64,000 nucleotides of DNA from Prunus persica. Taxonomy: Eukaryota > Streptophyta > Magnoliopsida > Rosales > Rosaceae. The stretch is from contig NC_034014.1 in the NCBI RefSeq assembly GCF_000346465.2, positions 9,484,505 through 9,548,504 on the forward strand. Reading direction: 5' to 3'. The notes beneath the pieces are model-generated. The model was not told the origin of the DNA. It searched no databases and saw only the letters and a program-made list of their open reading frames with translations. Shown here piece by piece: positions 23,666 through 36,085 of the stretch. A program made the position numbers and the translations under genes. Every line of letters begins with the position of its first letter. Within the stretch, counting starts at the first letter, position 1.

Positions 23666-23825
23666 TTTCTTTATTTTATGTATCTAGACCATTCTCTTAT
23701 TTGTGTGTGCTTCATGGTGTCTAGATACATTGTCATGCATTTGCACCGTGTTCTTTTATTTTATTACTTTTAAATGTGGTCATTGCATGCATATCTTTCA
23801 ATCATCTCTCTCACAGTGCTTTGAA

Positions 23826-24480
23826 TCTTGGGTGATCAACAAAATTTCATGTTCTTTTGAACTTGTTCACATTTATCTTGTTGGTCTTGTCCAAACATTT
23901 TCCCTTGGTGGCAAGGAATACATTCTATCCATTGTAGATGACTTCTTTGGATGTATTTGGGTCTCATTCTTCTTGAAAAATCAGAAATCTTTCAAAGGTT
24001 TAAATCTGTTTGTCATCTTTTACAAAAAGTGCAGATGACTAGTCATTTGCCTCTTGTTAGAATTAAAATAGATCATGGTTATGAGTTTGAGAATTCTCAG
24101 TTTCTGAAATTTTGTGAGGAGATGGGAATTAAGCATGAGTTCTCTACACCTATTACACTTTGGCAAAATGGTGTTGTGGAGAGAAAAAAAAAATAGAGTT
24201 CTTGTTGAGATGGCTAGGATGATGCTCAATAGCAAAAATTTTGCTAATCTTTTTTTTGGGCTGAAGTCTCAAACATGGTATTCTTGAGGTATGGTGCCAA
24301 TCAAACTCCCTATGAGCTTTGGAAAGGTAAGAAACCCAATGTGTCTTATTTTAGAGTCTTTGGTAGCACATGTTAGATCTTAAGAGATTGGGAACACCTT
24401 GCCATGTTTGACTCTAAAAGTGACAAAGGAATTTTTCTTGGGTATTCCACTTCAAGCCGAGCCTATAGAGTATACAATAT
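23826..24480 (+). pseudogene. Broken copia integrase core
   Basis: Shifted frames read ELVHIYLVGLVQTFSLGGKE, then RIKIDHGYEFENSQF and EEMGIKHEFSTPIT...NGVVERK, followed by ELWKGKKPNVSYFRVFG and GIFLGYSTSSRAYRVYN. This is the copia integrase catalytic core and C-terminal region. The first acidic catalytic residue, expected in HIDL, is Tyr (TAT at 23874-23876). There are several frameshifts, including one at a run of A near 24184-24192. It cannot give an active integrase. Confidence 0.85.
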
Positions 24481-24714
24481 CATGTCAATATTGATGACTT
24501 TGCTGCTTCTATTGAGATGGCATTAGATGAGGATGGTCTTTTATCTTCTATGCTTGAGGGAGAATCTCCAGGTCTGAATCTAGTGGTTGACCTGTCAACC
24601 TTTAGCAAATCGGTTGACCAGTCAACTCTTGACAATTCTATTCCAGTTGACATGTCAACTTGTCATAATCAACCTCAAAATCCCAGCTCATCTGTCCTTG
24701 TTGAAAACTCTCTA

Positions 24715-25350
24715 TAGAAGCATGATAGGAAGCCTTCTCTACTTGACTGCAATTAAATCTGACATTTCCTATAGTATAGGAGTTTTGTGCTAGGTTGCAA
24801 AGTGATCCCAATGAGTCCCATTTGTTTGCTGTCAAAAGAGTCATAAAATATGTGAGTAGAACTTTTGAGTTTGGGTTGTGGCATACCTATGATACGTGTC
24901 AATCTTGTTGGGTATAATGATGCCGATTGGGCAGGTTGTAGTGATGATAGGAAAAGCACTTCCGGGGGGTCTTTTATGTAAGCAACAACGTAGTTGCTTG
25001 GCATAGCAAAAAACAAAACTCTATCTCCTTATCCACTGATGAAGCAGAGTATGTTGCAGCTGGGAGTTGCTGCACTCAACTCCTTTGGATGAGACAAATG
25101 TTGGAAGACTGTGGTCTTGCTCAATCATGCTTTCTAATCTATTGTGACAACATGAGTGCCATAGATATTTCTAAAAATTCTGTTTAACACTCTAGGACTA
25201 AGCACATAGACATTAGGCATCATTTTATTAGAGATCTTTTGGAAGACAAAATTCTATCTTTGGAATTTGTTCCCTCTGAAGCTAGCAGATATACTCACCA
25301 AGGCCTTGGACTTTCAAAAACATGTAGTCCATTGGCCCTTGCTCAATTGA
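24715..25350 (+). pseudogene. Broken copia reverse transcriptase end and RNase H
   Basis: Pieces include SDISYSIGVLCARLQSDPNE, HLFAVKRVIKYV, YNDADWAGCSDDRKSTSG, NSISLSTDEAEYVAAGS and RTKHIDIRHHFIRDLLEDK, the copia RNase H with its Asp and Glu motifs. Most of the reverse transcriptase, including the expected YVDD region, is missing between about 24500 and 24715. Frameshifts and stops separate the pieces. Confidence 0.85.
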
Positions 25351-25369
25351 TTGATTAGCTTGTCTGTTC

Positions 25370-27687
25370 CTTATCTTCAGCACATTGTAGAACTGTTGAC
25401 TAGTCATCTTCGTTTTAGTTGACTAGTCAAATATAAATTTTTGTTTACTTGCTGTGCAAATGTCAAAAATATTTGTTTCTTCTGATCTCTGATGGTGTGA
25501 AGCTTGAATCATTTTATGCTTTGCCTGATTTGTGCATAATTCCCCCCTTCTAGTTTGGAGCCATTAGATGAAATTTTTTGGTGTTTTTACATCCTCTTGG
25601 TGAGACAAGTGTTGTGATCCATTGTGGACAATCATTGTTATAATCTCCTATCTTATCTCACTTTCTTAGGCAATTTGTTTATTAAAAAAAAAACAAAAAA
25701 AACAAAACAGGGAAGTGTGACCAATGTAGTCACGACTCTAGGAAGGTATAAGGTGATATGATTGAAGAATCTAGAGCAAGAGCCGCAAAATTGGGCCACT
25801 CAAGCACTTAAGTCTGGGATGTGCAAATAACAAACATAATAAATAGCCAGATTGAGTGATGAAAATCAAATAGGTTGAGTCTATGCTTTGAGTTTGTCTT
25901 GAAGGTTCATTATATACTTGTCACTCCAAGAGTGATATTTCTTCATCTCTTGTGTTTTTCTGTTGGCTCTGAACCTCCTCTGTCCATCTTGCCTTATCTC
26001 TCTGAGCATGAAATCTAATCCATATTCTATCTATCAGAGTTAGTTGCAATTGTTTTGTTTGCACATGTGGTTATCTTCTCTCTCTCTTACTTACTGTGCT
26101 TGAAGACTTGGACTAGGCTATAGTAGCTAATACATTGTTGATCACTTGATATATTTGCTAGTTCATGTTTGTGTTTTTAAAACTAAAATCATGTCTTCTT
26201 CAGGGTCAATACTAAAATTGCTGCTTGTAATGGTATTGCTTGAGTTCACTAGTCAACATATGCTCATGCTGATTATGGTTGACTAGTCATCTGCTTAACA
26301 GGGATCTTGTGACTTTTGGTGAAATTAATTTTCACTCTCTAAGAACCAAGACCATTGGTTATGACATAAAACACAAAGGTTCACTTGTCTTCTCCTTGTC
26401 TCATTTATACATTCTGTTTCAACACTGGTACTGTGTTTATGTGTGGTCGTGTTTGGATGATGCCACTTTGGTCTATGACCCTATCTTAATAAGTTGTGTG
26501 TCCCACATTCAATGATTTAGCCTAATATAATCTTGAAATCCTTACGAGTATGTTGTGCTATATGAGTTTTGGATTGTTGGCTAATTTATTTTGTTGGGGG
26601 AGTTTCTTTGAGATGCATGTGTTTTGGCAACATTCTTGCTGGTTGTTTTTATCATTTTCATACATCAATGTTGCCTTCCTAAGCCTTATCTCCATTGATT
26701 TGCTCTATTTTGTTCTTGGCTGTGTCTATAAGGTTGCTGGTCTTTTGATGCCACCTCAAATTTAGACATGCGTGACTAGTGCATTTCATAGTCCACTCTC
26801 TTCTCCTTGTGCTTTTTGGAAGCTATGTTGTGTTTTTCTGGACAACCTAGAGACTTATTTCTTGTATTCTTTCTCACATGTCCTCAATTTTGAGCAAAAA
26901 ATTAGGGTTCATCTTGCATGGTGCTTTCTTCAAATTTGACATTGATTGATGCCTTAAATTTTGAAATTTTGGTGCTTTGTCTTGATTTTGCATTATGGTG
27001 TGTAAAGAAAAATTCATTGGTTGTCCCTTGTTTTGATAAATATGTTGCTTAAACTCTGTCTTTTTAGGGGAGTTTCTTTATGTGTAATGTGTACACATTG
27101 AAATTAAATTCAGCCACTTGATTTTAATTGCCTTAGGTATGATTCCTTGCAACTTGTGCTCCACTTCTTATTCTCTTTAGCTTGATGCACTTTTGTGTTT
27201 GTTGGCTATTTATGGAAAGTTTGCTGGATTAGTACATCAAAGGTTAATTCCTTTATGTTATATGATACTCAGGGGGAGTATTTTTGGATAGGTTGGGGAT
27301 CTTTTTGCTTGGGTAGTCTGTGCAACTTGATAGGGGGAGTTTTCTTGTATTGTTTTGAGCAAATGCTGTTTTGCTTTGTAATCAAACCGTGTCATGTGCA
27401 TATTGTTCAAATATGATTATGTGACTTGTGTTTAATTCACTTGATTACTGTTTCTCTATATTTGCCTTTTTTGCTCTTTCCTTATCAACAAGGGGGAGAA
27501 CACTCTCAACCCTATATTGCATATATTGCATATTGCTTCAACTTTATATGATATAATATGCTTGTCTTGTGCCTGGGAGTTTGGTTGTTGTTTTGCAGGT
27601 ACTTCATTTCATCATCTCCTTAGGTTTGGTTTTGGGTTGAGTGTTGTTAGAGAGTGTGTTGTCAAGGAAAGCCAAAAAGGGGGAGAT
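25370..27687 (+). other. Long non-coding 3' region of the copia element
   Basis: There is no conserved protein. GTTGACTAGTCA-type motifs occur near 25398, 25420 and 26278. Polypurine runs of the form GGGGAG or GGGGGAG recur near 26597, 27067, 27271, 27334 and 27490, ahead of the functional tract at 27674. Confidence 0.65.
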
Positions 27688-27945
27688 TGTTAATGTATAC
27701 ATTTTGGGTTTTTCTTTTGGCTTCCCTTGACAACTTTGTAATAGGATTTCTATTGTTATTTATCAAGCTCAAGCTTAGATTAAGAATATCTTCTCTAGGT
27801 GTTCTTAACTAACAACTATCCTATGGAGATTCAAGCAATTTGACAAAGATAAGTATTTGGCCAAGGTCTAGAGTGTGTGAAGGTTGTTGTGTTCTTGATT
27901 GAATATCCTTTAAATTTACCCCTCGTGACCTAAGTACCAATTTCA
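27688..27945 (+). repeat. 3' LTR of copia element
   Basis: 258 bp, preceded by the polypurine tract AAAAAGGGGGAGA (27674-27686) and followed by TSD GATAT. Confidence 0.93.
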
Positions 27946-27963
27946 GATATGTTTTGTCATCAA

Positions 27964-28345
27964 TCCGCGAGTGCAAGAGGCTTTTATTTAATCACGAGTG
28001 CTACACGCGACTTACAAAGTTTCGTAAATATTTTTCTCAATTATATTTATATAGATGTCCATTTCAACAGTTTCATATTTTAATCGCGCGCGTGTGATAA
28101 ATCGTCGTCTTAAAAGTTTTCCTTTATCGCCTGTATTTTTCAAGATGTCCATTTTATGTTTTTGCAATTGTATCTTGCTTGATGTCCATCTCAACAATTT
28201 ATACACGTGATTAAAATAAAGAAATTGTTGAACCGAACATCCAGCAAGATACAATTGCAAAAAAAATAAAAATTTTGTAAGTCGCCCATAGTGTGTGTGA
28301 TTTAAAAAAAGCCTCTCGCACGTGTTTTCGCGCATGCAGAGAGGC
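27964..28345. mobile_element. Foldback MITE with inner hairpin (A2)
   Basis: Fuller version of 7802-8182: the left edge is GAGTGCAAGAGGCTTTTATT, the inner hairpin around CAATTGTATCTTGC is complemented by GCAAGATACAATTG, and the right edge is AGCCTCTCGCACGTG. Confidence 0.65.
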
Positions 28346-29021
28346 TAGTCTAAGAATTTTAGGAATTAAGGCGATTGAACTAGTGTTATTGCTTTAGAGG
28401 ATGAATTAATTGGAGTTGTTGCTTTAACTTCGGACAATTGATTAAAACAAAAGTAAATTTGAAGTGGATATGATGAAAGTGACATCAATACTATCCAGAA
28501 TTAATAGGAACATCTCCAATGGAGGTAAGAAAAGAAGAAGAAGAAAAAACGTGTAGACAATTTTGAAATGCGAAGAATTAATAAACATCCAACTCCTATG
28601 GAGTTGTGGCAAACAATTTGACATGCCAAGCTAAATAAAAAGAAAATACTACAGACTCTCACCCTTTATCAATAATTGATATCCTAGGTAGAAAAATTAG
28701 TATCGATAATTGCATCACAACTTGCCAACTCTGTGCATCCTCTTAGATAAAACCAAAGACAAAAAACATTAACAAAACCAATCATTCTAAAATGTCAGAA
28801 AAATAAAAGAGAACGATGAAACTTTACCTATTATATATGTGCATGGCAATGATGTTGAGTATCAACATATAAATTGGTTCGGGTGGTGGGATACACTTAA
28901 CATCTAAATTGGTTGAAGCATGCCACATTTAAAGTGAGTATCCAACAGCAGTTTTGGTAACCAAGATAAACTAAACTAACTATGGAAAATAGGTTTGTAC
29001 AAATATGCTAAGAGAAATCAC
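28346..29021. other. A2 backbone spacer, no gene seen
   Basis: Colinear with 8183-8852 of A1. It ends at the insertion site of the large Harbinger-like element. Confidence 0.65.
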
Positions 29022-29179
29022 TTACAGTGCGTTTGGATGCGGTAAAATAACTCGGGATTTTAATAAAAGTCGGGATTTGGAGAGTGGAAAAAGGAAAGTT
29101 CAGCGTTTGGCAAAATCAACTCAGGATTTGCCAAATTACACACAGAAAATATTGTGGGAATTGCACGTCTAAAATCCCA

Positions 29180-31396
29180 AGTTGAAATTCCATGGTAATG
29201 GGTGGAATTGTACAATTCCCAAAAGAGAGGGAATTTTCATCTTCTGCCCGCCAAATCTCCTCCATAACCTATCTTCTGCCCACCAAAATTTTCATCTTTT
29301 GCCGGCCAAAATTTCAAGAATAACCTATCTTCTTCAAAGAGAACAAGCCTGTGCGCCATCGGTATTCTTGATGGTGTTCTGCTAAGTATTCTGGTTAGTG
29401 TCAGTTTTCAATTTCTTTCCTTGTCGTTGGCCTCTTTTTTGTTTGCTATATTGATTCTTTTCATCCGTGGAACCAAGGTTCTACTTTTATTTTATTTCTC
29501 CTCTCTGTCTTTCAATCTGACAAGAAGATTTGCTCTTCCAATCAAGGTAAGAGTCTCAACTATCTAGACTCATCTTTCTCTGTTCTTCCTAGACTCATCT
29601 TTCTCTGCTCTTCCCATGGTTGTACTTGCTAATTTTGAGTTCTCTATTTTTCCTTTTTTAGTTAATTGAATCTTGTTTACAAGATAATAATTCTCTGTTG
29701 TTCTCCTTGTGCTTGCCCCTGCTATGGGCTTGGTTGTGCTTGATATGTTATATTCCTATTTGTATTGATCGTATTGTTGATTAGTTGGGATTGAAATTGT
29801 GGTCTTATTGCATTTTGGAGCTTACAATATGTGATTTTTTCCTTTTATTTTTTTGTTTTTTGGTTGTTATTGATGCTATTGAATCTGGAGGACCCATTTA
29901 TTGCTTTTCTAAAGTTAGCTCTTTGTTTTGTTTTGTTTTTTTCTTTTTGTGGGTTTACAAGTAAATCTGTGATTGTTTTATTTCAGTTTGTAGGTGGTGA
30001 AAAATATGCTGGATTTATATGTTCTGTGAGAGTTGGTTTTCTGTTTCAATATCACAAAGAAGGTGGGAAGATGTTAAAATTAGTATAAATGTTGTTTTCA
30101 ATCACATTGCATATTGGTATCAGAGTACTTATTAAATGCAGACTTTGGACTTTGTTTTGTTCCTTTAGTTTTGGTTCTTTATTTTCATTTGTTTTAGTTG
30201 TTTGGGTTCTGCTCTGGTGTCCTTTATTATTTTTGGGCTATTGGATGTGTGTTAGTTGTAACTGATAATGATTGCAGTCAATGTTTGACATCTCCTGGAA
30301 GTTTGAAAGTGCTTAATACTGGTTATGGTGAGCCACCTTACCTGTGTGTAAGGTGGTATTTTGATTCTCATTGCATAAAGTCACAACTGTCATGCTTGCC
30401 TAATTATATTTTGGTCTCAGTAGAACAAAAACCATGAATGGAATAGAAAGATTACGCGACCATTCTTCTCCTTAACAAAACACTAGGTAATGGCTGGAGT
30501 TGGGAAAGATTATAATCAATTTACTTCTCAAGTGTTAGCTTTTTGAAAAAGATCATAATCAAGTTGAAACTAAGTTTTCGACAAAGCTACTTCAAGCACA
30601 TTCTTGCCATTTTGAGCTGTAACCTGTACTGTTATTAGATCTATATAGTTGAGTTGTATTCTAATCAGTGTCCAATCTTTTGGCTGTAGCCATGAAATAT
30701 GGTCGTGAAGGAAAATTTTTTACCATACCCACTATGACTTAATTTTCTGTATTTGATCTGATATAAAAGAAGCAACATGCAGCATTTGATGAGTCAATAT
30801 CAATATGCAAAATAATGACATCTTTAACTTAGGATAAACGTTAAAATTAGGATAGACGTTGTATTCAATCACTTTGCATATTGGTCTCAGAGTACTTAAC
30901 TTTTTAAATCTAGAGTTTGGACTTTGTTTTGTTCCTTTGGTTTTGGTTCTTTATTTTCAATTGTTTTAGTTGTTTGGGTTCTTCTCTGGTGTCCTAGTTA
31001 AGTAATGAGAGTGCTTCTCTTTTGGAAAGCTAAATGGATGCACCTCTGCACACCCTCATTCACTTTACAATTGCGTATGTGTAAGGATATGTTATCCAGT
31101 TGCAAGTGTCTTTGTAAGAAGACTGCAATGCATTTGGTTTAATTTGCTTGTCAGGTTTGATATCATAGAATTGTGTGGATCATGTAATCCCTAGGCTTAA
31201 TTTCGTCATTCATTTGTATTTATTTAATTAGTCTTCAGTCTAATTTAGTCTTAACTTTTTATGCACGGGGGTATGAGGATGCTGACAGGTTTGGTTCCTT
31301 TTTGGTATCTTACTAGCCTCTTTTTTTACGTGTGTTGATGCCGAGTCATATTTTTTATAGGTGAAATAGATTACTTACATAATAAAATTAGCTTCA
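29180..31396. other. Interior of the Harbinger-like element, no recognised gene
   Basis: T-rich sequence with short unsupported open frames. It contains a direct repeat of about 150 bp: 30076-30227 and about 30838-30993 share TTGGACTTTGTTTTGTTCCT and GTTTTAGTTGTTTGGGTTCT. Confidence 0.6.
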
Positions 31397-31984
31397 TTTT
31401 TTTAAGAGTGCTGCTAAACGAACCCTAAAATTAACTGAGTACACCATACGATTTAAGTACACCCTAATATTTTAATTAAAATATAAAATTAACTAAGTAC
31501 GCCTTATAAAACTACCAAAAATACCCCTAATACACCTTAATACTTGTAGCATTATTTTATAGTTGATTTTTAGCTTTATTTTTTTAATAGTTTTTATAAA
31601 TCTTTGACGTTTCATATGAATTTATGCTTCTACTAAAATTGTTAACACTTTTTTTACAATTCTAAGTTCTTGCAATCACCACCTCTTTCGTTAAAAACAT
31701 AATAGGACAAGCAATCTCTTGATTAGAGTTGAATATGGTTAGTATAGTGTACTTATTAAAATTATATTTGTTTCACAATTTCATATATCTTTTTTTATCA
31801 TTTTATATTAGGGTAAATCAGTAATTCAATATATACTTTTATAGTAGGGTGTACTTAATTAATTTAGGAAATAGCTCAAAATGCCACCATTTTTATAATT
31901 GTAACTGAAAATACCACTCTTTTTTAAAAAATTTGGAACTATAACCTATAAATATATATTTATTGTCCCCTTATTGTACACATA

Positions 31985-32235
31985 TCACTTTTGCTGAAGT
32001 TCTCTATCAGTTTTGCTGAAGTTCTCTCTCAGCTCTCTCTCTTGGCTCCGTCTGTCAATTTCTCTTCACTCTGTCGTCGCTTTGCTCTCACTCTCTCATC
32101 TCTCGTCGATCAGCCCTCACTCTCTCGTCGCTCAGCCCTCAATCTCTCGTCGCTCAGCTCTGACTCTCTCTTCTCTCTTCCTCTCCGAGCGAAATCTGTT
32201 CATCGAAGCTCAACTCCATCGTTCACCTTGAACAG
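31985..32235 (+). promoter_or_regulatory. CT-rich leader at the MULE left end
   Basis: CTCTCTC-rich sequence starts just inside the TIR and ends at a plausible donor (GAACAG|GTACTG near 32235). It resembles the leader at the opposite end, suggesting each TIR fires transcription inward. Apparent Ser/Leu-rich open frames here are compositional. Confidence 0.45.
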
Positions 32236-33406
32236 GTACTGTTCATCGTCATTTTCTTACAGTTTAGGGTTTCTCTGAAGTTGGTTTAGGGTTTATGCAT
32301 TTCTATGAAATTGGATCAGGGATTTGTTCGAAATTGGTTGAAGGTTTAGGGGTTTCTCTGAAATTGGTTTAGGGGTTTCTCTGAAATTGGTTTAGGGGTT
32401 TCACTGAAATTGATTTTGGGGTTTCTCTGAAATGATCTTAGTATGATGATTCCTTGTTTGAAACAGTGAATGGGTTTGTTCTTTGTGGACTGATGCTTGC
32501 ACTGCTGTTGTTTTGCTATTGATGTCGTATTGTTGTTTTGTTGCTACTGTACTGCTAATGTAGTGATGTTGTGTTGGCATTTTAGTGCTGTTGTATTTTT
32601 AGTTTATTATGGTTTTATTATGGTTTTTGTAGCAATTATTGATTGGTATTTGGTGGCTTACTATGGGTCTTTATGACCATTGCATTTAACCTTCTTACAA
32701 GTCTAATCGGTATCTATTTTCTTTGTTGAAGATGATATCTAAAGTCTAAGACAATTAACCTGTGTATATCATTTTAAACTTGTAAACTCCCAACCATATC
32801 ATACTTTTTGTTTGAGAATAATGCTTGTTAATTTGACATATTTTTTTATAACTCTGTTTACTAACTTTAGGGGTCGCATATTGGATATGGATAAGTTTTC
32901 TTTAGAACTATTTGTGGTGTAAAATGAGTTATTTAAAAGTTTGCTCTTTTGTGCTTGATCATTGTCTGTTTAAAAGAAAGCGGGGGAAATGAGTGAAGAT
33001 GGGAACCTACCACCAGCAGGTGTGGTTTAGAGAAATGGGGACATTGATTTTGCTATAAGCTAACTCTTTAAGCTTTTGCTTTTCTTGTTTGTGTATGGAT
33101 ACTTAGAGAACTTTGTTTCTGAGGAGAACTTATAATTTTGTAATTGTACATGTCACTACAGAGAGCCGTCCTGAAGGGGAATGAGAGCCAAATTGCAAGG
33201 TAGCTTACTTTCTCTTCTATGTTCAAATGAATTCTTAGCATGCTTTGTGCTTTTTCCTCTTGCTTATAACCACTCAATGAATGCATGCTCCTGCCCTGAC
33301 TTTTTGGTTAAGTTGTAAAACGATTAATTCCTTACACGTATGTATTTCATAATGCAATAGAAATATTTTATACTTGGTTATATTTTTTCTTTGATTTTTT
33401 TAATAG

Positions 33407-33953
33407 GTTTGACATCACTAATAATGCCAACAGCTACCTTGGGGGCATTGGGTTATGGTTACATGTGGTGGAAGGTATCCAGATGATATATTTATGTTCA
33501 TATTATTTCATCCATTGGTTCTGTGAGTTGTTGTCTTTTTTAAGCAAATCTAATATTTGCTCTTCACAAATGGTTAGGGTCTAAAATTCTCAGATCTTCT
33601 GTATGTGACAAAGCGTAGTATGAATGCTGCTGTTTCAAAATTGCATAAACGTCTGGAGAGCGTGACAGAGGCTATTGTTGTAAGTTTCTTTTCGGCTGTC
33701 TATGCCAAAAAAAAAAAAAAAAATTCCTGTTTTGTTTAAGTTTCTGTTAATGGGACCATGTTTGTTCCCAACATCGAATAGATTTACAGCACTCATCAAT
33801 ATTACTTATAGAATTTGTATAAACAATTGAAATCACAGTATTAAACATTCTTATGCTGGACAGAACACAAAGAAGCACCTGACACAGAGAGTCCAGAATT
33901 TGGACGATAAATTGCTAGAGCAGAAATATATCGAAAAGTCGATTGTGGACAAT
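33407..33953 (+). pseudogene. Captured exons of a DUF1664 gene
   Basis: Three consecutive exons with intact GT-AG borders are seen: 33407-33474 (LTSLIMPTATLGALGYGY, MWWK), 33578-33679 (34 codons, GLKFSDLLYVTKRSM, then AAVSKLHKRLESVTEAIV) and 33864-33953 (30 codons, NTKKHLTQRVQNLDDKLLEQ, then KYIEKSIVDN). The joined reading matches the central part of plant DUF1664 proteins (PF07889): a short hydrophobic segment followed by a coiled coil; their function is not established. Introns are retained, so capture was from genomic DNA. A possible upstream exon ends near 33201 and a weak terminal exon begins at 34888 (VGLNQLLIAIF, stop). The 5' and 3' parts of the gene are absent. A chimeric transcript from the MULE left end is plausible. 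Confidence 0.87.
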
Positions 33954-34340
33954 GTATGTCATTTTCTGCATATCATGAGCTTTTAGTTCTGAATTCATAA
34001 TTCAAATTAAAAAACTTCTAGTTTGATGAGGCTTATCGATGAAACTTCTGACATTATCAATATGGACGTAATAGGATGAATGTCGCAGCTGCTTGGTTGA
34101 TTATTATTATTGTTAGTCTGTGCGCTTGTGGAAAGTAATATGTGAACGTGAATTTGTAATTTCAAGCCATGCGGATGATGCATTTATATAAAATATAGGC
34201 AACTTTTGCATCTAAAATATTGTATGAGTTTTGCTTTATATGATGGGATGGTTTGGAGTTTGTCTCACCACCATGTTTGAACGAAGAAAATAAGAATAAA
34301 AGGGTAAAACTAAATGTTACATATTGTGTGTGCAAAAACC

Positions 34341-34612
34341 AAATGTCTGTGTGCAAACACAACACACACAATATGCAATTGCATGTTGTGTTTACAAAAA
34401 CCAAATGTCTGTGTGCAAACACAACACACACATCATGCAATTGCATGTTGTGTTTGCAAAAATCAAATGTCTGTGTGCAAACACAACACACACATCATGC
34501 AATTGCATGTTGTGTTTGCAAAAATCAAATGTCTGTGTGCAAACACAACACACACATCATGCAATTGCATGTTGTGTTTGCAAAAACCAAATGTCTGTGT
34601 GCAAACACAACA
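34341..34612. repeat. Minisatellite, 62-bp unit, about 4.4 copies
   Basis: AAATGTCTGTGTGC starts at 34341, 34403, 34465, 34527 and 34589, giving exactly 62-bp spacing. Each unit contains facing arms GCAAACACAAC and GTTGTGTTTGC around CATGCAATTGCATG, so it can form a hairpin. All three plus frames are open through the array; these frames are by-products. Confidence 0.9.
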
Positions 34613-35870
34613 TGCCATTACCAACATGACCTCTACTTAGTGAGATGTTACTCAATCTGCTTGTATGCATATTTGATGATTTTTGCTGAGGTTCCCATTT
34701 ATGGCATGCCTCTTTTATCTTTTTTACTTTGCTTTTTTTTCTTTTGGCTGGTCATATCTGTGTGCCCGGTAGATGCATATGGCACTATGAACTGATTCGG
34801 TGGCAGTTACAAATTAACATAGGTCTTAATTCTGGAACTGTCCTTCATAAATGGCTTCATTAGTACTTAACCCAGTTGTTTTTGCAGGTCGGTCTCAACC
34901 AATTGTTGATTGCAATATTCTAAACAAGATGACCATACACTATTATTTGATGTAGGTATACGTATGAGATGGCTTAGCTTTAATTGGTTTGGTTGTTTCA
35001 AGTTTTATGTACACAATCTCACAGTAACTGCCGAGTTGTTTTTCATTTCACGTATTTCTCCGTGGTATTTTTTCCCCAATATTCTGATTATGGAGATGAA
35101 GTAAATATTACTGTGGAGCTTATAGCATGTTTAGTTTATTTTGTGGGCATGACTGCTGTTCTTGGTAACCCTTTTTCTTCAATCTCTCTAGTTTCTGTCA
35201 TCTGAAGTCTTTCCAGTCATTCAACTCAAAAAGTCTCCAACCCACTTTGGAATGGCAGACAAGTGTTAGAAGGCCATAAATAAATAGCCACAAGTTCTCA
35301 TACATGTATATAAAAAGTGTGAAGTTGAAACCTACAAACGACAAGGGAAGAAGGAAGCTCTGTCCCATATAGGTGATCCGTGGAGTAAACATGTTTATGC
35401 CACCATTCCAAATTGACTGCCCCCTCGAATTGCACAATGGCAATATGCTCTCCTCCTGTGACTCTAAAGTAGGCAAAACACTGGTGTTGGAAGGACATGT
35501 AAAAGGGTTATTGTGCATTCTATTGTACAAGCTTGAATGGATTTTCTTTTCTATTGTATTTGGCCCTTCTCTTTTGAAGCATGCCAAAAATCATCCTGGT
35601 TTTGTAATATGTGGTTTGTGCCCAATTAATTTACCGTGGATGTTGTATTTTTGTACCCAAAATTTGATAGCTGCCTTCTTTTGAACGACAATTCATTGAG
35701 GGAGAGAATTACTTTCCTTTTGAATATGAATCCATGTGCAACTCCAACTATCATTTGAAAGGTCCAAATCAATTCATGGTAATATAAGGATGGATAACAA
35801 TTGTCGTGTCCATCATATTTGAATTCAGGATTACTTTCAACGAAGTGGAGACTTATTAGAGCACATGCCA
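34613..35870. other. MULE interior, no gene seen
   Basis: Apart from the possible terminal exon starting at 34888, no conserved protein was recognised. Several overlapping short frames on both strands have no family signature. Confidence 0.55.
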
Positions 35871-35874
35871 TTGA

Positions 35875-36085
35875 CATACGATATAAGAGCAATATTAGGT
35901 CAATATAGGTGCACTATAGAGGCAATATTAGAGCAATATAAGGGCAATACGATACCAATAGTTATACAATATACATCCAATACGGTGGCAATATGCATAC
36001 ATTATCTATGCAATACAAAGGCAATATTAAGGCAATATAAATACAATAGAACTACAATATTAAGTCAATCTACATACAATATATA
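35875..36085. repeat. Degenerate GCAATATNA array
   Basis: CAATAT or CAATAC recurs about every 10-12 bases with varied linkers (GCAATATTAGGTCAATATAG and relatives). A second array of the same type lies at 40925-41035 near the other end of the MULE. Confidence 0.75.

Larger units (their letters stand above)
21587..27945 (+). mobile_element. Defective Ty1/copia retrotransposon with near-identical LTRs
   Basis: LTRs of 258 bp (21587-21844 and 27688-27945) start TGTTAATG, end AATTTCA and differ at one base (about 21693 versus 27788 region, AGC/ATC). TSD GATAT lies at 21582-21586 and 27946-27950, and A1 preserves the empty site. The element has a methionine-tRNA-type PBS, gag remnant, broken integrase, RNase H remnant and a 2.3-kb non-coding 3' part with repeated polypurine runs. 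The order integrase then RNase H makes it copia. Identical LTRs alongside ruined genes suggest recent movement using proteins supplied elsewhere. Confidence 0.93.

Noticed and set aside
29182..29385. Open frame of 67 codons near the left end of the Harbinger-like element
   Set aside because: Too short and without family resemblance; no transposase or Myb-like partner was found nearby.
34253..34795. Three overlapping open frames of 101-180 codons with Cys-rich repeats
   Set aside because: They are the three readings of the 62-bp minisatellite; the unit is not a multiple of three and simply lacks stops.
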